64,000 bases of DNA from Pseudisothecium myosuroides (lineage: Eukaryota > Streptophyta > Bryopsida > Hypnales > Lembophyllaceae): the NCBI GenBank assembly GCA_951799445.1, contig OX637288.1, positions 5,272,501 to 5,336,500 on the forward strand. Direction: 5' to 3'. This document shows positions 1 through 12,410 of the stretch, piece after piece. The first letter of the stretch is position 1; the number at the start of each line of letters is the position of its first letter. The position numbers were made by a program, and so were the translations under genes. The notes below the pieces were generated by a model. That model searched no databases, was not told the origin of the DNA, and saw nothing but the letters and a program-made list of their open reading frames with translations.

Positions 1-446
1 TAGAATTTTGTGTAAAAAGGAAAAGTCTTGCACGGTAGATTGACCTCCAATGAGTGCTCTTTAGTTTCTCTATGCAAATGATTCACACGATACCACAAAA
101 GTTGATTTCTACAGAGACAGTTCGTCCTTATAGGGTTAACAATCTTACAAAAGAGCAACAAATCAACATTGAATTTGTACAAACATCACATTCAAATTTG
201 ATGTTTTTTGAAGGCCACCCAAATGCACAATGAACTGGCCTCCTCGCTTGGCCCCCCAAGTCATTCTAGGGGTGCACGTGAAAAAAAAGCCCCCTATTTT
301 GTGCCCTGTTAAACCTATATTCTTTATCTCTCCTAGCTCATTTGGGGCGCCTGATTGCAAATATGAATTCAGAATTTGCAAATTTTATCATGTGTGGCAA
401 ATAAAAAATTTCAGCATTTTTCCGAGGGGGTCAATTCACCTTGGCC
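1..446. other. AT-rich flank, no gene seen
   Basis: I see no coding region here that looks real on either strand. The open frames are short, overlap on both strands and resemble no protein family. Confidence 0.5.
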
Positions 447-590
447 CAGGGTTTTTTTTTCTGGCGATTTATCGCCAAATTGTCAGTCCCGTGAGCCACT
501 GCGCCCTGCCCTCCAAAAATACACCTTTCGTGGGAGGCCACACAGGCCTTCACTGTTGATGAACAGTGCCAAAAAACACACACGCTGCCC
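447..590 (-). mobile_element. hAT-type MITE copy (degraded)
   Basis: This copy starts CAGGG followed by a T-run and a short hairpin (CTGGCGA/TCGCCA). It continues with sequence that matches the reverse complement of the intact MITE at 4504-4655, including the conserved GATGAACAGTG stretch near 560-568. The far end is degraded (AAAAAACACACACGCTGCCC instead of an A-run plus GCCCTG), and I find no target duplication. It is therefore an older, immobile relative of the copy inside the glycosyltransferase intron. Confidence 0.6.
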
Positions 591-1251
591 CGGCCGTAGA
601 CAATGGACGAAGGTTGAATGGCAGCGGTCGTGGCATGGTGACAGGCATGCTCGTCGACGACTGTGATCGATGAACGGCGATGGTGTCCAGGAGTCCATAA
701 CCGCACTCTTCCTTCCAAGTTGCTGCATTGCTTGCCTTCCTTAACCCTGTAAGGACGCGGGGGGTGACCCTGGAAATCATGCATTGTATAACCGTGAGAG
801 TCATTGGAATAAAAAAATCCAAAAGTACTCATTGGAAGTCAAGCTACTGTAGATGTTCTCCACTTTCCACAAAAAACTCCAAGGATGAATAGTTGTAGTT
901 CTGTCCTACATTGGAGAAACCCTTGTCATTCATCGGACACTTATGGTCCGCGGCGTCCTTACTGGGTTAAGTGCTGACGAATTTGAGACTTGCTTGACTT
1001 CTTAAGTGTTTCTAACAACAAGAGCATCCCGCCTGCCGCTCGCCAAACAGCCCCTCCAAATTAAAATAAAGGTGGCGGCAGTCCCAATTTGACAATTTGT
1101 GAGTTGCATAACGTGCATTAGGAGTCACGCAAAAACGTGTGATTGTTGAAACCATCCGTTCATATAAATAATGATAAATTTTGCTTACAAAAGAGCAGCC
1201 AGCCAGTGGCTGCAATCATTCATCAAAGAGTCTATTAAGGTTTTTCTTTGA
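591..1251. other. Intergenic, nothing recognised
   Basis: No gene, RNA or repeat that I can support. The open frames are short and not protein-like. Confidence 0.45.
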
Positions 1252-1766
1252 CACAGTGTACCGTAATGTGACATGGGTTTCGTTTTTTATTAATTCATTA
1301 ATGTCAAAAACGAATTTCTATAAAATGTTAAGAGACAAATAACGAAATTTGTGGAAAATAAGTAAGAGCTTTGTCGAAAACTTTACTAATTAAGAGTTAG
1401 TATTGAAAGGGTTTTGAATTTGTGGCCAACATGCTCAAAATGTCAAAAGTCCATATACATTGGATATTTCACTATACATTCTATACATATTCAACACCTT
1501 GAATCGTCAACAATGCCGCTAATAAATAAATGAACCACTACAATATCTTGAACAGTTTCAAAGCCCACTTGTGCATGCATCTTTCTCTTTAAAGGACAAG
1601 CCCTTTCAATCATAATGAAGAAATGACGAATAGAGAAATAATTATAAGACTACAAAAACAAAATCATCATTAATTCATATTAGTGTGAACGAAACACTTT
1701 GGCTAAAAAAATTAATTATTTCGTCATTGCAAAGACGAAACCCATGTCACACTACGGTAGTCTGTG
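1252..1766. mobile_element. Inverted-repeat element (MITE), 515 bp
   Basis: The two ends are inverted copies. The left begins CACAGTGTACCGTAATG and the right, read in reverse complement, begins CACAGACTACCGTAGTG; both continue TGACATGGGTTTCGT, so the terminal inverted repeats are about 32 bp. The interior is AT-rich with no ORF. I found no clear target duplication (flanks TTGA and TAGC), so the superfamily is unassigned. Confidence 0.7.
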
Positions 1767-2721
1767 TAGCTCCGTGTTTAGAATTCTTTAATTTAATTTA
1801 ATTTAATTTTTGATTCAAAATGAAGAGAACATTTCATTGCAAAGAAACATGACATTCATCAGTAGCATGTGTTATCACTCCCTTGGCTCTACAATAGATG
1901 GTGTGAAATATTCCACACCCGTCAGGAGCTAAGTGCACAAGTGGACAGGTGGAGGGCTGAATGTGATGAAAAGGTTGCATGAAAGAAAGGCAGAGGGTAC
2001 TCATTGTTCCGAAGAGCACCAAGCCAGGAGTGCTGTAACATAACGGCAAGGACGACCAGCCCGGTCAGTTCTACTCCGAAAACTTCTGAATTCAGATTGA
2101 GTATGCCTGGGACTTAGCGCTCACTCTCTGATCCGGCCGCATCATCAGCACTAGCGGAATCTAGGGAAGACATCGGTGATTTTAGAACACGACAACTTGA
2201 GCACATGAAGCCTGAAGGGTCCTGGCTCTGAATCATTGTAAAAGTTAGAAGCACCGAAGAACAAGCTAGTAGCTTCGTTTTTCCCGGCATACGCTGTCAT
2301 TCCAGTGAATCTATTTGGCAAAAAACGAGACCAGGAATAGTTAGAAAACCACCTCAGGAACTGACTGGAGGCCCGCTTGTGGGTTCCGTGCCACCGAGTT
2401 TTTGGGCAAATCCTGTGTGGTCGACTTAACGTTGTATAAGCAGCCAATGGTCCCCATACTAGGAAGGTACTACCGTACGTGAATCCTCCGCACAGTAGGA
2501 AGGTACTACCATATGCTTTGCTAGGTCCCCAGTAACGACTTGTCAGTTACTTCAAGGATTGGGGTTGGCTAACGAGCCATGTAAGTCAATTTTGTTCACT
2601 GTTGGAGTCCCCTTCCCAAGGATGCAGAAGTACCCCCCTGCCTCATTGATAAACAATATGATGCGAAGGCTAACTTTGCATCCTTCTATCTGATGTGTCT
2701 CGAGAGAATTTGGCCTCGAGT
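1767..2721. other. Upstream region of the glycosyltransferase gene
   Basis: No ORF here looks real. The last 300 bp before the glycosyltransferase ATG is less AT-rich and should hold its promoter and 5' leader, but I see no convincing TATA box. A short direct repeat in it is listed separately. Confidence 0.4.
2461..2510 (+). promoter_or_regulatory. Direct repeat of AGGAAGGTACTACC upstream of the glycosyltransferase
   Basis: The 14-bp sequence AGGAAGGTACTACC occurs at 2461-2474 and again at 2497-2510, a 36-bp spacing, about 210-260 bp before the ATG. Its core GGTACTACC is itself an inverted repeat, which would suit a dimeric or MYB-like binding site. The regulatory role is inference from position and repetition only. 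Confidence 0.3.
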
Positions 2722-5397
2722 ATGTCACTCCCTGCGGTAGATGGGTTTGCCATGGAGACTCAGATCCATCTGCTGGTAGTTCCATACCCGGCGAGGGGCC
2801 ACAACTTGGCGGCCGTTCAGTTGGCGCGGAAGTTCGTCCCATATGGCGTCCGCATCACCGTAGCCAATATCTTCAGCAACATGTCAGCGGACCTTCTCGA
2901 CATTTGCAAAGCAGAGGGCTTCGCAGTGGCGAATCTGGGCATCCGCCCCGATCACCCTGGCTCTCAGAACTTACCGTTTCTGGGCCATGTCGAGAGCGTC
3001 CAGGGCGAGACAGAGCATTTGGTTTCTTCACAGTCCCCGTCGGTGACGTGCATCCTCAGCGACATCTTCCTTGGCTGGACGCAGGTCAGTTAGTCAATTC
3101 GGGCGTCATTGAAGCTAATCTCCATCACTTGTCGAGTATGATCATACTTTGTTTAGATGGCGTGCTTCAGTTGCGACCTCCAAGTGTCCAGAGCTCTGAA
3201 AACTAGAGTTCTGAGGTTAAAGGAAACTCTGCGAATTTTCCAATATTTCCCCTTTTTCACGAAAATGAGGTTTAGTTTTAACGAGAATGAGGTTTTGTAG
3301 TCATGAGAATGGCTAGATTCATGTGCAAATTGTTCCGACAGAATGTGGCCGACAAGTTCAACATACCGAGGTATGTCATCTGCGCTTCCCCGGCCAAAGT
3401 GCTGGCCGCGCTGCTCTACACGCCCGAGCTCGCAGCGCAAGGCATATTGCCCGTGGATCCCTCCCAAGGCTCGGAGCTTGTGGACGTCCCAGGACTCTTG
3501 CCCATACGAAAAGCCGATTTTTCCCCCTTTGTGCAATCTCAGTTCGGTCTTCAATTCTTCGAAGTATATGTGTATCGCTGTTGTCAACCCGCCGTAGAAG
3601 CAGCTGCCGGGTACTTCATCAACTCCTTCGAGGATCTGGAGCCCACTTGCATTGAAGCTCTGCGCTCGTATCCCTACCGCCAGCGCGCACATTCGAAGGT
3701 GACAAGACAACCTGTCAAGTTTTCAAACCCCTTGCATTCTAATCTCACAGTTCTTGTAAATGACAACAGAGGTTTCATCCAACTGGGAGGTGCAAACTGC
3801 ATCCCACTGTTGTTTTGTTTATGTTTATGTTTCGACTGCGTGTTGGGGTTTGCACTAGTACCCACTGTTGTACCCTCATTTCTTACCCTAAGTTAAGGAG
3901 GTTCTACATGTTCTGATCTACAGGGATCTAGTCTGCGGAGTGTGTTTCCGGTTGGACCTCTGGTGCACGACGCCTACTTGGAGCTATTGCGGAGCCATAC
4001 CAATGGAAGAAGCCAAGGTTTAATCGAAGCTGAAGCTCCGTACCTCCGATGGTTGGACAAACAACCAAAGGCTTCAGTTCTGTACGTAAATTTCGGAAGT
4101 ATTGTCGCTTTGTCCGTTCGACAGATCCATGAACTAGCCTTGGGTCTGGAGGCCAGCCAGCAACCATTTCTCCTCGTAGTTCGTCCCAAAGACGACGAAG
4201 CTCTCCCTCTGCTCCCGGAAAGCTTCACGGCTCATACCCGAGGAGTGGGGTTTGTGCAATTGCAGTGGGTGAGCCAAGTGGACGTGCTCTCGAATCCTGC
4301 TGTTGGAGGTTTCCTAACTCATTGCGGGTGGAACTCCACTCTCGAGAGCATCTGTCGGGGCGTGCCGCTCTTGGCGTGGCCAATTCAAGCCGATCAGAAG
4401 CACAATTGCAGGTCAGTACCCCGAACCCTAATTCACTTGACCCGGTCAGCATCCGAACCCTAAAATCTCTTGACCTTAGTACTAGCAAGCGGGATGTATG
4501 CACCAGGGCTTTTTTTTTCGCACTGTAGATGAACAGTGGAGTCCCTCTGTGCCCTCCGTTTGTTGGTGAATATTTGGAGGGAGCCAGGCAGAGTGGCGGA
4601 AATCTGTCAGAGGGAGTTGGAATCTGGCGAAATTTCGCCAAAAAAAAAAGCCCTGGTATGCACGACTTGGCTAAATGCCTGTGGCCACTGATTTTGAAAT
4701 GGGGTCGACTATTGCCCCTTCACTACGGTAGTGGTCTACACGACTGAGTGATAGATAAGCGATCTCATACCTCGTGATAAAAACTGAATCTCGATAGATT
4801 TTCGTCTTGTACCTGAAATGATATCTGCACAACTCTACACTGATCTCCCAATAAGAGCACACTGCTATCATAATGTAGAGGGTCCATTCACCATACCAGT
4901 GAATTCTGAACTTTTTCGTACAGCAATCTATCATCGAATTTTTCACCATCTAAAATTTTGCACATTTATCAAATCAAAGCTCACATGTATGGTGATTGGA
5001 GCCTCCAATGTATTGTATGGTTAACGGAGCCTCTACCTTACATATTGTTGAAAAACGCTTCGAGTGACGCGAAAAATGCTTCGATCCCAGAGTCACTTGC
5101 TGTCTAAGCTGATCCTGCTGTTGCAATTGTTCCTGGTTTTGCAGGTTTCTTGTGGACCAAGTGCATGCTGCCGTTGAGGTGCACAGAGGAACCGACGCGT
5201 TTGTGTCCCGAGAGGAGGTGGTGCGAGCTGTTCGGGTCCTGATGGTGGAGTCCCAGGGGGAGATGGTGAGAGCGAATGTGGGCAAGCTGCGAGACCAGGT
5301 GAAGAAAGCCATTTCGAAAGGGGGGTCCGTGCACGGGAGCATCGACAAGTTTCTAGCCGAGTTGAGAGCTTCCAAGATACCGTCTGAAATCCCTTGA
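2722..5397 (+). CDS. UDP-glycosyltransferase, GT family 1 (four exons)
   Basis: Transfers a sugar, probably glucose, from a UDP-sugar to a small acceptor such as a phenolic, hormone or xenobiotic; plant family members are usually cytosolic. Model: join(2722..3084, 3342..3698, 3924..4411, 5145..5397), 486 aa, with GT-AG introns of 257, 225 and 733 bp (phases 0, 0, 2). The catalytic His is about residue 27 in PYPARGHNL and the partner Asp about 114 in ILSDIF. The 44-residue PSPG box spans about 355-398, with HCGWNS inside, Trp at its position 22 and a final Gln, which in this family favours UDP-glucose. Length is normal for the family. A second in-frame ATG at 2752 (METQIH) is an equally good start. 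Intron 3 carries a hAT MITE that does not touch the splice sites. This is the only intact host-type gene in the window; the acceptor cannot be predicted. Confidence 0.93.
4496..4663. mobile_element. hAT-type MITE with 8-bp target duplication, in intron 3
   Basis: The element is 4504-4655 (152 bp), bounded by exact 8-bp direct repeats GTATGCAC at 4496-4503 and 4656-4663. Its ends are CAGGGC plus a T-run and, at the right, an A-run plus GCCCTG, followed inward by the hairpin GGCGAAATTTCGCC. CAGGG termini with an 8-bp duplication are the hAT signature. It has no coding capacity. A diverged copy lies at 447-590. Confidence 0.85.
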
Positions 5398-6587
5398 TGA
5401 AGGCTTGAGAATTTTGGTTAGTCAGAAGCTTCACTCTTCACCGAAGGCAAGCTGCGTTTTGCAGTTGAATGGAAACTTACAGGAGAAAATGACACTAGCA
5501 CTAGCTGCTTTCTCCCCTCTCCTTTATTTGAGGGTTTTATAATGCTTGGCTTTTGATTTGAAATCGTGCATGACATTCTTTGAACAATGTTACGGGGATT
5601 CTTCCAACTCCATGAATAAGTATCAGCCCTTAACGCTTGCAAGGATGATGAGAACCGTACATACGGTACCATATTAGACTGTAGAATACAAATTATGTGC
5701 TACAAAATGGCAAGACAAACATCATTGGATTGATACTTCAACAAGTGGCATCGCTTATTTGAATGTCATTGAGATCTACACCTTATCCCACTCAAATGTG
5801 ACTCAATACATGAAGAATATGGGACTATTTTATAGCTTTTGAGACATGTAGGAAGTGCAATAATGATCCAAATTGGGAATGCCATGTGTCATTGGATTTG
5901 GTATAGCAAGATTGCGAACTTTTGTCACGGATATGTCTTTTTAATGCCCTCATTGTTACCAGTTCTTGTGGTGATGTCGAATGAATCTTGTGTAGCGAAC
6001 TCCTGGTGAAAAGGGAACCTCTGTCTTGTGTAGTTCTGTTTTATCGGTTCCTCCACAAGTCTGGTACTTAGTAGCCACGCTGTGGATTTGTAGTGCCTCT
6101 TGAAACAATACTGCTGAGTGGTGCTGAATCTGTTATTTGCATTTGTGATGCGATTTTTTCCTACTCCACAGGTAGAATCTAGCTAATCTGTATTGAATTT
6201 AAGTGTTTCTATCTTCTTACTCTGACATAGAATTTATTTGTTTGTGAGAAGGTCATGAGGTCTCCCATCCTCAGAGCCATGTTCGAACATGAACTGGAGG
6301 AGCCCTCAATTCTGTCGTTGATTTCTCCACCCCACCTTTGCTCTCTTGTACTCTCTCTTGTCACTGGTAAGGGCGTTCGTCTTTACCGGAGTTTTTGTTT
6401 ACTTCCATACGGACTCTTAGAGTCCTGAATAACTTTGATCTGTTGAGCTGATGAAGATTTTGATGCCACTGGTATGAGTTAGAGGATACTAAAAGCGTCT
6501 CCTGTTGACCGCACCCCTTTTACTAACAGCATCATACACATATTGGTTGAACTTATTTGCGAGTTAGGTGTAAGCATGACCTGGTTA
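5398..6587. other. Glycosyltransferase 3' flank, then AT-rich intergenic
   Basis: The first ~300 bp should contain the 3' UTR; AATAAG near 5614 is a possible polyadenylation signal. I see no further gene up to the element at 6588. Confidence 0.4.
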
Positions 6588-7522
6588 ACCCCTAAAGGAC
6601 CAAGGCCTTTTTTCTGCCAAAAAACACTCAAAACTGCCATATCTATAGCAAAGAGTAAAAAAAATTGAAAATTGTTCTTTTTCCACATCTATCCGTAGGA
6701 TCCTACACCTAACTAGTATGAGAGTGTGTGGAAAAAATTTCAGAATTTTTGACCGCACAGATTGCAAGATATCTGCGTTTAAAGTGGAAAAAACAAGTTT
6801 TTCAGCACATTGTGGGACTAGATTTTTTGACTTTGAACATTTTTAACTTAAATTTTTTGCACTACAGAGTTTTGAGCTTTAAATCTTTATAGTGGAGATT
6901 TGAGTTGAGAGTCTAGGGGAAAAAAAAAAATTCAAAAAAACTTAATTATCATTCTTAAAAAAATTGTTAAGTAGAAGTAGGTACAAGATAGAAGGAAAAT
7001 CTAAAATATTCATATATTTTAGATGGAATTAAAATACACTAATCCCAATGGTGAGATTGTTCTAAAAAGTAAATCAGACCATGCAAAAAAAAAAATTTAG
7101 AAAAATTTGAAAAATTTCATTCAGAAATGTATCCTACAAGTTATTTTTTTCAAGAAGATGCTCTAACTGCCCGAAAAACAAGAATGTCCATAACTTTCTC
7201 ATAGCATGTCCAAATGAAATGAATCAAAGCTTTCCAAATAGGCAAAAATATAATCTATGAGAAAAAAATTATTAAAAAAAAATTCAAATTTTTGTCCATT
7301 TTTTTTTTGCTGCCAAGACTGCCCGCCGTCCCTTGTTTTGAGCTTATATGGTCATAACTTTTTTTCCCAGGCACCGATTGTAAAAAAATTTATATTCCCA
7401 CAAAGCTTATCAGTTTTTCTATCTCCAAAAAAAGTTTCAAAAAATCATGACAAAATTTCAGCCCGTAAGTACCTGCCCGAAAACGCATTTGTCCCCCGAA
7501 GGGACAACGGTCCTTTAGGGGC
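6588..7522 (-). mobile_element. CCCCTAAAGG-TIR element, complete 935-bp copy (piggyBac-like MITE)
   Basis: Ends are ACCCCTAAAGGACC and, in reverse complement, GCCCCTAAAGGACC. They are flanked by TTAA on the left (6585-6588 if the TIR is read as CCCC) and CTAA on the right. The interior is AT-rich with no ORF. Read on the minus strand, one end ('B') contains a TGCCTGGGAAAAAAAGTTATG block and the other ('A') a TTCCACA...ACTAGTT...GGATCCTA block. Those two ends recur in large copies at 43.8-58.7 kb. TTAA followed by CCC resembles piggyBac termini; a TA duplication (Tc1/mariner) is the alternative reading. Confidence 0.7.
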
Positions 7523-9198
7523 TAAATGCCTATGTCCACTGAGGTTAGAATGGAGATCAATGGGGTTTTGCAGGGATAAATTTTGGCATATTTTACATCT
7601 ATTAACATTTTTTATGCTCCTTTAGAAACACAAGTTTAAAAATTTGAGGGCTTTTTTTTTTGGTTTTGGGCCTTTCTGGTTTCAGAGTGTTTTCCATTGT
7701 CATGAGCATTGTGGTAGTCAATGGTGTCTTTTAAAGTGCATAAATATAGTAAGTTAAAGGATACTAGTTGTGTCATGTTAAGCCTTTTTAGCAAATGTAG
7801 GATTGTGAATTTTGGGGAGAAGTATAGACATTAGAGGATTTGGGGGCCTTTGGAAGACTGCAAGTTCTTGGACTGTGGGAACTCTAGAAACGCTGCCAAA
7901 TCATCAATCGGACGTGGCAAAGAGACTGCCACGTCAAATATTAATAATTTTTTAACTTTTTTTTAGAAAAAAATATTTTTTAATTATTTTTTAAATTTTT
8001 GAATAAAATTTGAATTTTTAAAATTATTTTTAATTATTTTTTTATTTTGACAGCAGGGGGCTGGTTCCTAGCAACGGGAACAGCCTTGAAACAATCTTCC
8101 AAAGGCTCAAATCTCCTCTAATGGCTATGGGGATCTAACTTTAGTAATCACCGCACAGACATAGTTCAAATCCTTCTCCACATAAATATAGAGACTTGCA
8201 CGTTTTGAAATTTGGCGTGATTATTAAATGTCATATTATGATTCATCTCAAAAAACAAAATGCAAAAGATTTCTCCCTTCAAATTTTATTGCAATTTAAA
8301 GGCAATGAAGCTAAAATGTAGTTAAGCATTCTTTGCAATCCTTTGCCGCACAGTGTTCAGTCATTGGGTAGTGATACAAAATTTTGTTCTCATTGTAATT
8401 GAATTAGTAGTTGAATTGTGTGGTTATTGTTCAATAAATGGCAACAGTTGTTGTCCAGTTTTTGGATTTGTACGATAAATGGCAAGTTTATTCTATGTGT
8501 GATCAATATTTTATAATTGTGTGTGAAGTCCTTGTGCAATTTCAAAGTAAGTTGGCATACCACTACTAGTGACAAACAAGCAAACATGTTTCCATTCAAA
8601 AACTAGCTTCCATAGACATTTAGCAAAGTTATTCTTACAGTGCATCCGAGTGCATGAGTAGATGAGTAATTGTTGATAACAAGTTCAGTCCAAGAAATGG
8701 GATGAGGTCCTTGATTATTTTATTATCTTCTACTTCTACATTAGCAATGTTGTGCTTTTTGTATTTGTACCTTCATAATCTCTTGAGGTGATCATTCTTT
8801 TGCACAACCTTTGGGATAATGAATGATGCATGATAGAGAATATTGAAGGTGTTGTGGATGCATTTGAAGTCCTTAAAGCATGTGAGCATGGGGTGAAGTT
8901 TTTTGGAAGTGGTGATGCTCATTAGTTAACGCCTCATTACCACGTGGTTAAAAAAAGTCCCCTCTAGATTTTTAGAATGCTAAAATTAGCAAGAAATGAA
9001 TTATGATGAATGTCGATATAAAACAAAAGGACAATGGCTTCGAGTGGCCAATTTTTCTCTGCCCATAGCAAATTGCAGAAGAGTGCCTTGCAGACTACAT
9101 TTTTTGATTGATCATGGACACTTTGAAACTGGATATGGCAGTTGGGCATGTTTGTGGCCAGTTTTTGACTTGCAAAGGTCAGTCATAGACTACTGGCC
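7523..9198. other. AT-rich intergenic
   Basis: No gene. A perfect 9-bp inverted repeat GACGTGGCA/TGCCACGTC, which contains G-box-like ACGTGGC cores, sits at 7911-7935. The same ACGTGGCA core followed by an AATAATAATTTTTT stretch occurs near the CACTA end at 24.73-24.81 kb, so this may be a remnant of that type of transposon end. Confidence 0.4.
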
Positions 9199-10120
9199 CA
9201 CTAGTAGAAAATTTGGTCAAAAGTATTGATTTTTTTTATTAATTTGGTTAAGTTGATTTGGACATTTTTGAACACAAAAGTGTTCATTTATTAGTTGATT
9301 TGGTCCCATTTTTTAAAATTAAAAAAAAACAAAAAAAACATTCAGAATCCATAATTGCCACATGATGGGTGCTTTATAGGTGGCCCAACTACCACATGGC
9401 AAGTGCCGCTACCATGGTTTGGTCCTTGGACCTCATGATTGATGCCCAAGGATCCTTATCAATGCACCACATACAAATATACATGAATACTACTAGTGTA
9501 GAATTTTATTTGTATTATTTTTTCAATTTTTTCCCATTAGTTTGTAGAATCAACAGACTTTGGAGTAGTAAATGAACTTTTTTCAAAAAACTTTGAACTA
9601 AGAAAAGTTAGAGAATCAAGCCAACTTTTACTTCCAAAAATCTGCTTGAGATTTTGATCCTCCAATCAAAAGTTATAGACAAAAACCAGAGAGGGTGTCT
9701 GAAAATGTCAAAGAAAATGTCCATTTCCACCTCTTTTTGACTTTTGTCCATAACTTTTGATTGGAGGCTTGAAATCTCAAATGGATTTTTGAATCCCATT
9801 TTTTTTTAAAGTTCATTTACTAGGCCAAAATCGCCTCTAAAGTCTGCTGACTTTAAAAGACACCCAATTGTAAATAGTTAATTAAAAAAAAGCCTACATT
9901 ATACAATTAAGATTCCAGAAGATATCAAAAGATTTTAAGAGATTCCTAAAGATTCCTAAAAGTTTAACAAATTTTTGTTGAATTGGTCGTTGTACTATCC
10001 AAAACAACAAAAATAATGTGACCATTTTTTTAATTTGGGCAAAATCAACAAAAAATTGTGAAAATGAACATTATAGTACCCAAGTCAACAAAAAAGTGTT
10101 GATGTTTTGTTGGTCTAGTC
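9199..10120. mobile_element. CACTA-like non-autonomous element
   Basis: Begins CACTAGTAGAAAATTTGG, a CACTA-type terminus. Both ends carry repeated GTTGATT/AATCAAC subterminal motifs (for example near 9250-9300 and 10040-10110), as CACTA elements do. The right terminus is degenerate (GGTCTAGTC near 10112-10120) and I see no 3-bp duplication. No transposase is encoded. It contains the hairpin MITE at 9551-9850. Confidence 0.45.
9551..9850. mobile_element. Hairpin MITE copy 1
   Basis: A long imperfect inverted repeat of about 300 bp. The left arm has AGTAAATGAACTTTTTTC and CCTCCAATCAAAAGTTATAG; the right arm has their inverse around 9745-9835. The same hairpin occurs at 20167-20457 inside the other CACTA-type element. 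Confidence 0.65.
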
Positions 10121-10125
10121 ACTAA

Positions 10126-12055
10126 ATTTTTTCTTGGATTTGCCCACACTATTCTCATATTGTATGACTTCTCCTTCATCATTGCAAATTGAACATCTAA
10201 GTTCATATTTGTAAGGGCATAAAGTTCTATGTAAAGGGAATGGGCTTTGAATGGTGGAATTGACAATGTGTAGTCTGTGGTTCCAGAGGGTTGAGGAAAT
10301 GTGTGGCTTGAGGTGTGAGCTATACATGATTTTGGCTACTTTGCAAGTTGTGGGTTTGTCAAAGAGGCAGTTGATGAAAGAAAATTTATTGATGAACCTT
10401 CTAAAGGTTGTCTTGTCTTAGAGCAATTCAAGATGATGGGATGGGGTAGATTAGCTACAAGATTAGGATATTTGTCATGCATGCAATGGAGTGTTGAAGG
10501 CAGATTGAGTGTTTATGACAAATTGTGGTAGAAAGTCCACTCTTTACGCTCAATTGTGGTCTTGTATGGTGTAGGGTTTAGGGGGTTGCAATTTAATTGG
10601 GTGCAATGACAACGCCCTTGTATTCCAGTAGAGCAACTCCCAAGGAGGTTTGAAAAGTACAAAATTGACTCATTAGAAAAAAAATGAAGCCAGAAGAGGG
10701 ATGCCTTACCATCATTCTCAAACCGGACCTGTTCATGATGATCACGTTCTCTGACAGCCGAGCTGGACTGTAAACCATTTTAACATAGGCAGGCACACTT
10801 TTTGCCCTAATGATTTCAATACTAGTGCCCATTATTTGGACTATGACACGCTTAAGTCACACATTGGAAAAAATTTCGGACCTGCAAAAGGCCGCAAGTT
10901 TGTATGGCAGTTATGCAATTATAGTAGAGGGAAATATTCTTAGGAATCTGATAGGGCACTACTACCGTACATATAGGGCAGTTTCGGCACTTTTCTAACA
11001 AAAGTGTTTACTTTTTCTAATTCGACAATTCGGCACCTTCATTTAGATTTCTTTACTTTCGGCACTTTGCTGTTTTTAATTTTTCAACACTCCTAATTTT
11101 GGATTGATTCTTTCTATTGATGCATGAATGTGTTCTTTTTTCTAATTTTCTCAAGAATAATTTTTGGATATTTAAAATTAGCAACAATGAAAATTTTCAG
11201 ATTTTAGAAATAGTTGTACAATTTTCTAAATTTTCAGCATTTTCCAAATTTTCTCGAGTTATTTACAAAACTAACCTATGCGTACAGTAGTGCCATGCCA
11301 AATTGGCAATTTCAAATATAAACTTTTTTTTTTTGAAAAAAAATAATCTTAAAGTATAACTTTATTTTTTTATTTTTTCTATATTTGTACCACATAGGTG
11401 CCAAAAATGAAAATGAAATGGCCTTCTGCAGGGTGCAGATTTTTTATAATGATTCTACCAAACTTTGATAAACATGCACTATTGCAATTTTTTTAGTAAC
11501 AAGTTCTTTTGCGAAGCTGTTGCTAGAGAATGAGGACGTAAACAATAGAAGATGGAGGTGATTGCACAAAACACCTATACTATTTGTTGCATTTTGCAAC
11601 AGTGCTCATGATTTTTTCTGGAGCACTTTAAAATTAGGAAATCAATGTTTTTTAAATTAAAAAATATAGCCAATGTATGCACCCTTAAAATGAAGGTAAC
11701 TACCAAAAATAATTCATTAAAAAATTCTCTAAGTAGGGAAATTAGAAAAGTACCAAATCTCAAGAAACTAGGTACTTCAATGTTTTAATTAATAAAAAAT
11801 AGGAAAATCTTAAATAAATAAATAAATAATGGTCCATTTATATCAACTTTATGAAGATGGTCATTCACCGAAAAAAACACCAAAATAATTTTGTACATGT
11901 TTTGAAATGCAAGTAGAAAGAAGCTCACTATGTGGATTTCTATACAACATATAATTAATTATTTTTAGAAATCTTTTGAGTGGTAGCTAAAAACATATTA
12001 CAAGACCATCTCCTCTAAATTTCAGCTCCAAATTTGTTTTTTTGGGTACTAAATA
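10126..12055. other. AT-rich intergenic
   Basis: No supportable gene. Short open frames around 10.05-11.0 kb are isolated, overlap on both strands and match nothing I know. Confidence 0.4.
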
Positions 12056-12100
12056 GTACTACCTCCATTCCAAAATGATCTTCTTGTTGGACAAGATATT
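12056..12100 (+). mobile_element. Stowaway-like MITE end
   Basis: TACTACCTCCATTCC followed by AAAATGATCTTCTTG resembles the CTCCCTCC terminus of Stowaway (Tc1/mariner) MITEs. A related end in the opposite orientation is at 38290-38365. I could not find the partner end, so this is probably a fragment. Confidence 0.35.
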
Positions 12101-12349
12101 TTGGATTAAGACTGAAAATAACATTTTAAAAACCTATTTTGCGCTATAAGTAGAGTTTGGTGCAGCCCTAGCATTTTAGAAACTTTGAGAATCAAAGCCC
12201 TTTTCAAAGTGTAGTTTTGGAATATTGAAAAGTAGAATTTTTTGGGCATTTTCAAGGATTACATATGGTCAATTACTTGTTGAGAGTGTAGTCATCATTT
12301 TGTAGGCATTTAAGGTAGGCGCATCCATTCCTGTCCCTTTAAGGATTCC

Positions 12350-12410
12350 TCCCTCATGTACCAGTGGATCACATTTTCTTTCTAGAATGCACACCATTGG
12401 TACATGAGGA
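12350..12410. repeat. Short inverted repeat around CATGTACCA
   Basis: TCCCTCATGTACCAGTGG near 12350 faces its near-complement CCATTGGTACATGAGGA ending at 12410. The stem is about 17 bp with a ~25-base loop. The role is unknown. Confidence 0.45.

Noticed and set aside
3153..3710. 185-codon antisense frame under the glycosyltransferase
   Set aside because: Lies opposite exons 1-2 and intron 1 of a well-supported gene; a shadow of the real coding frame.
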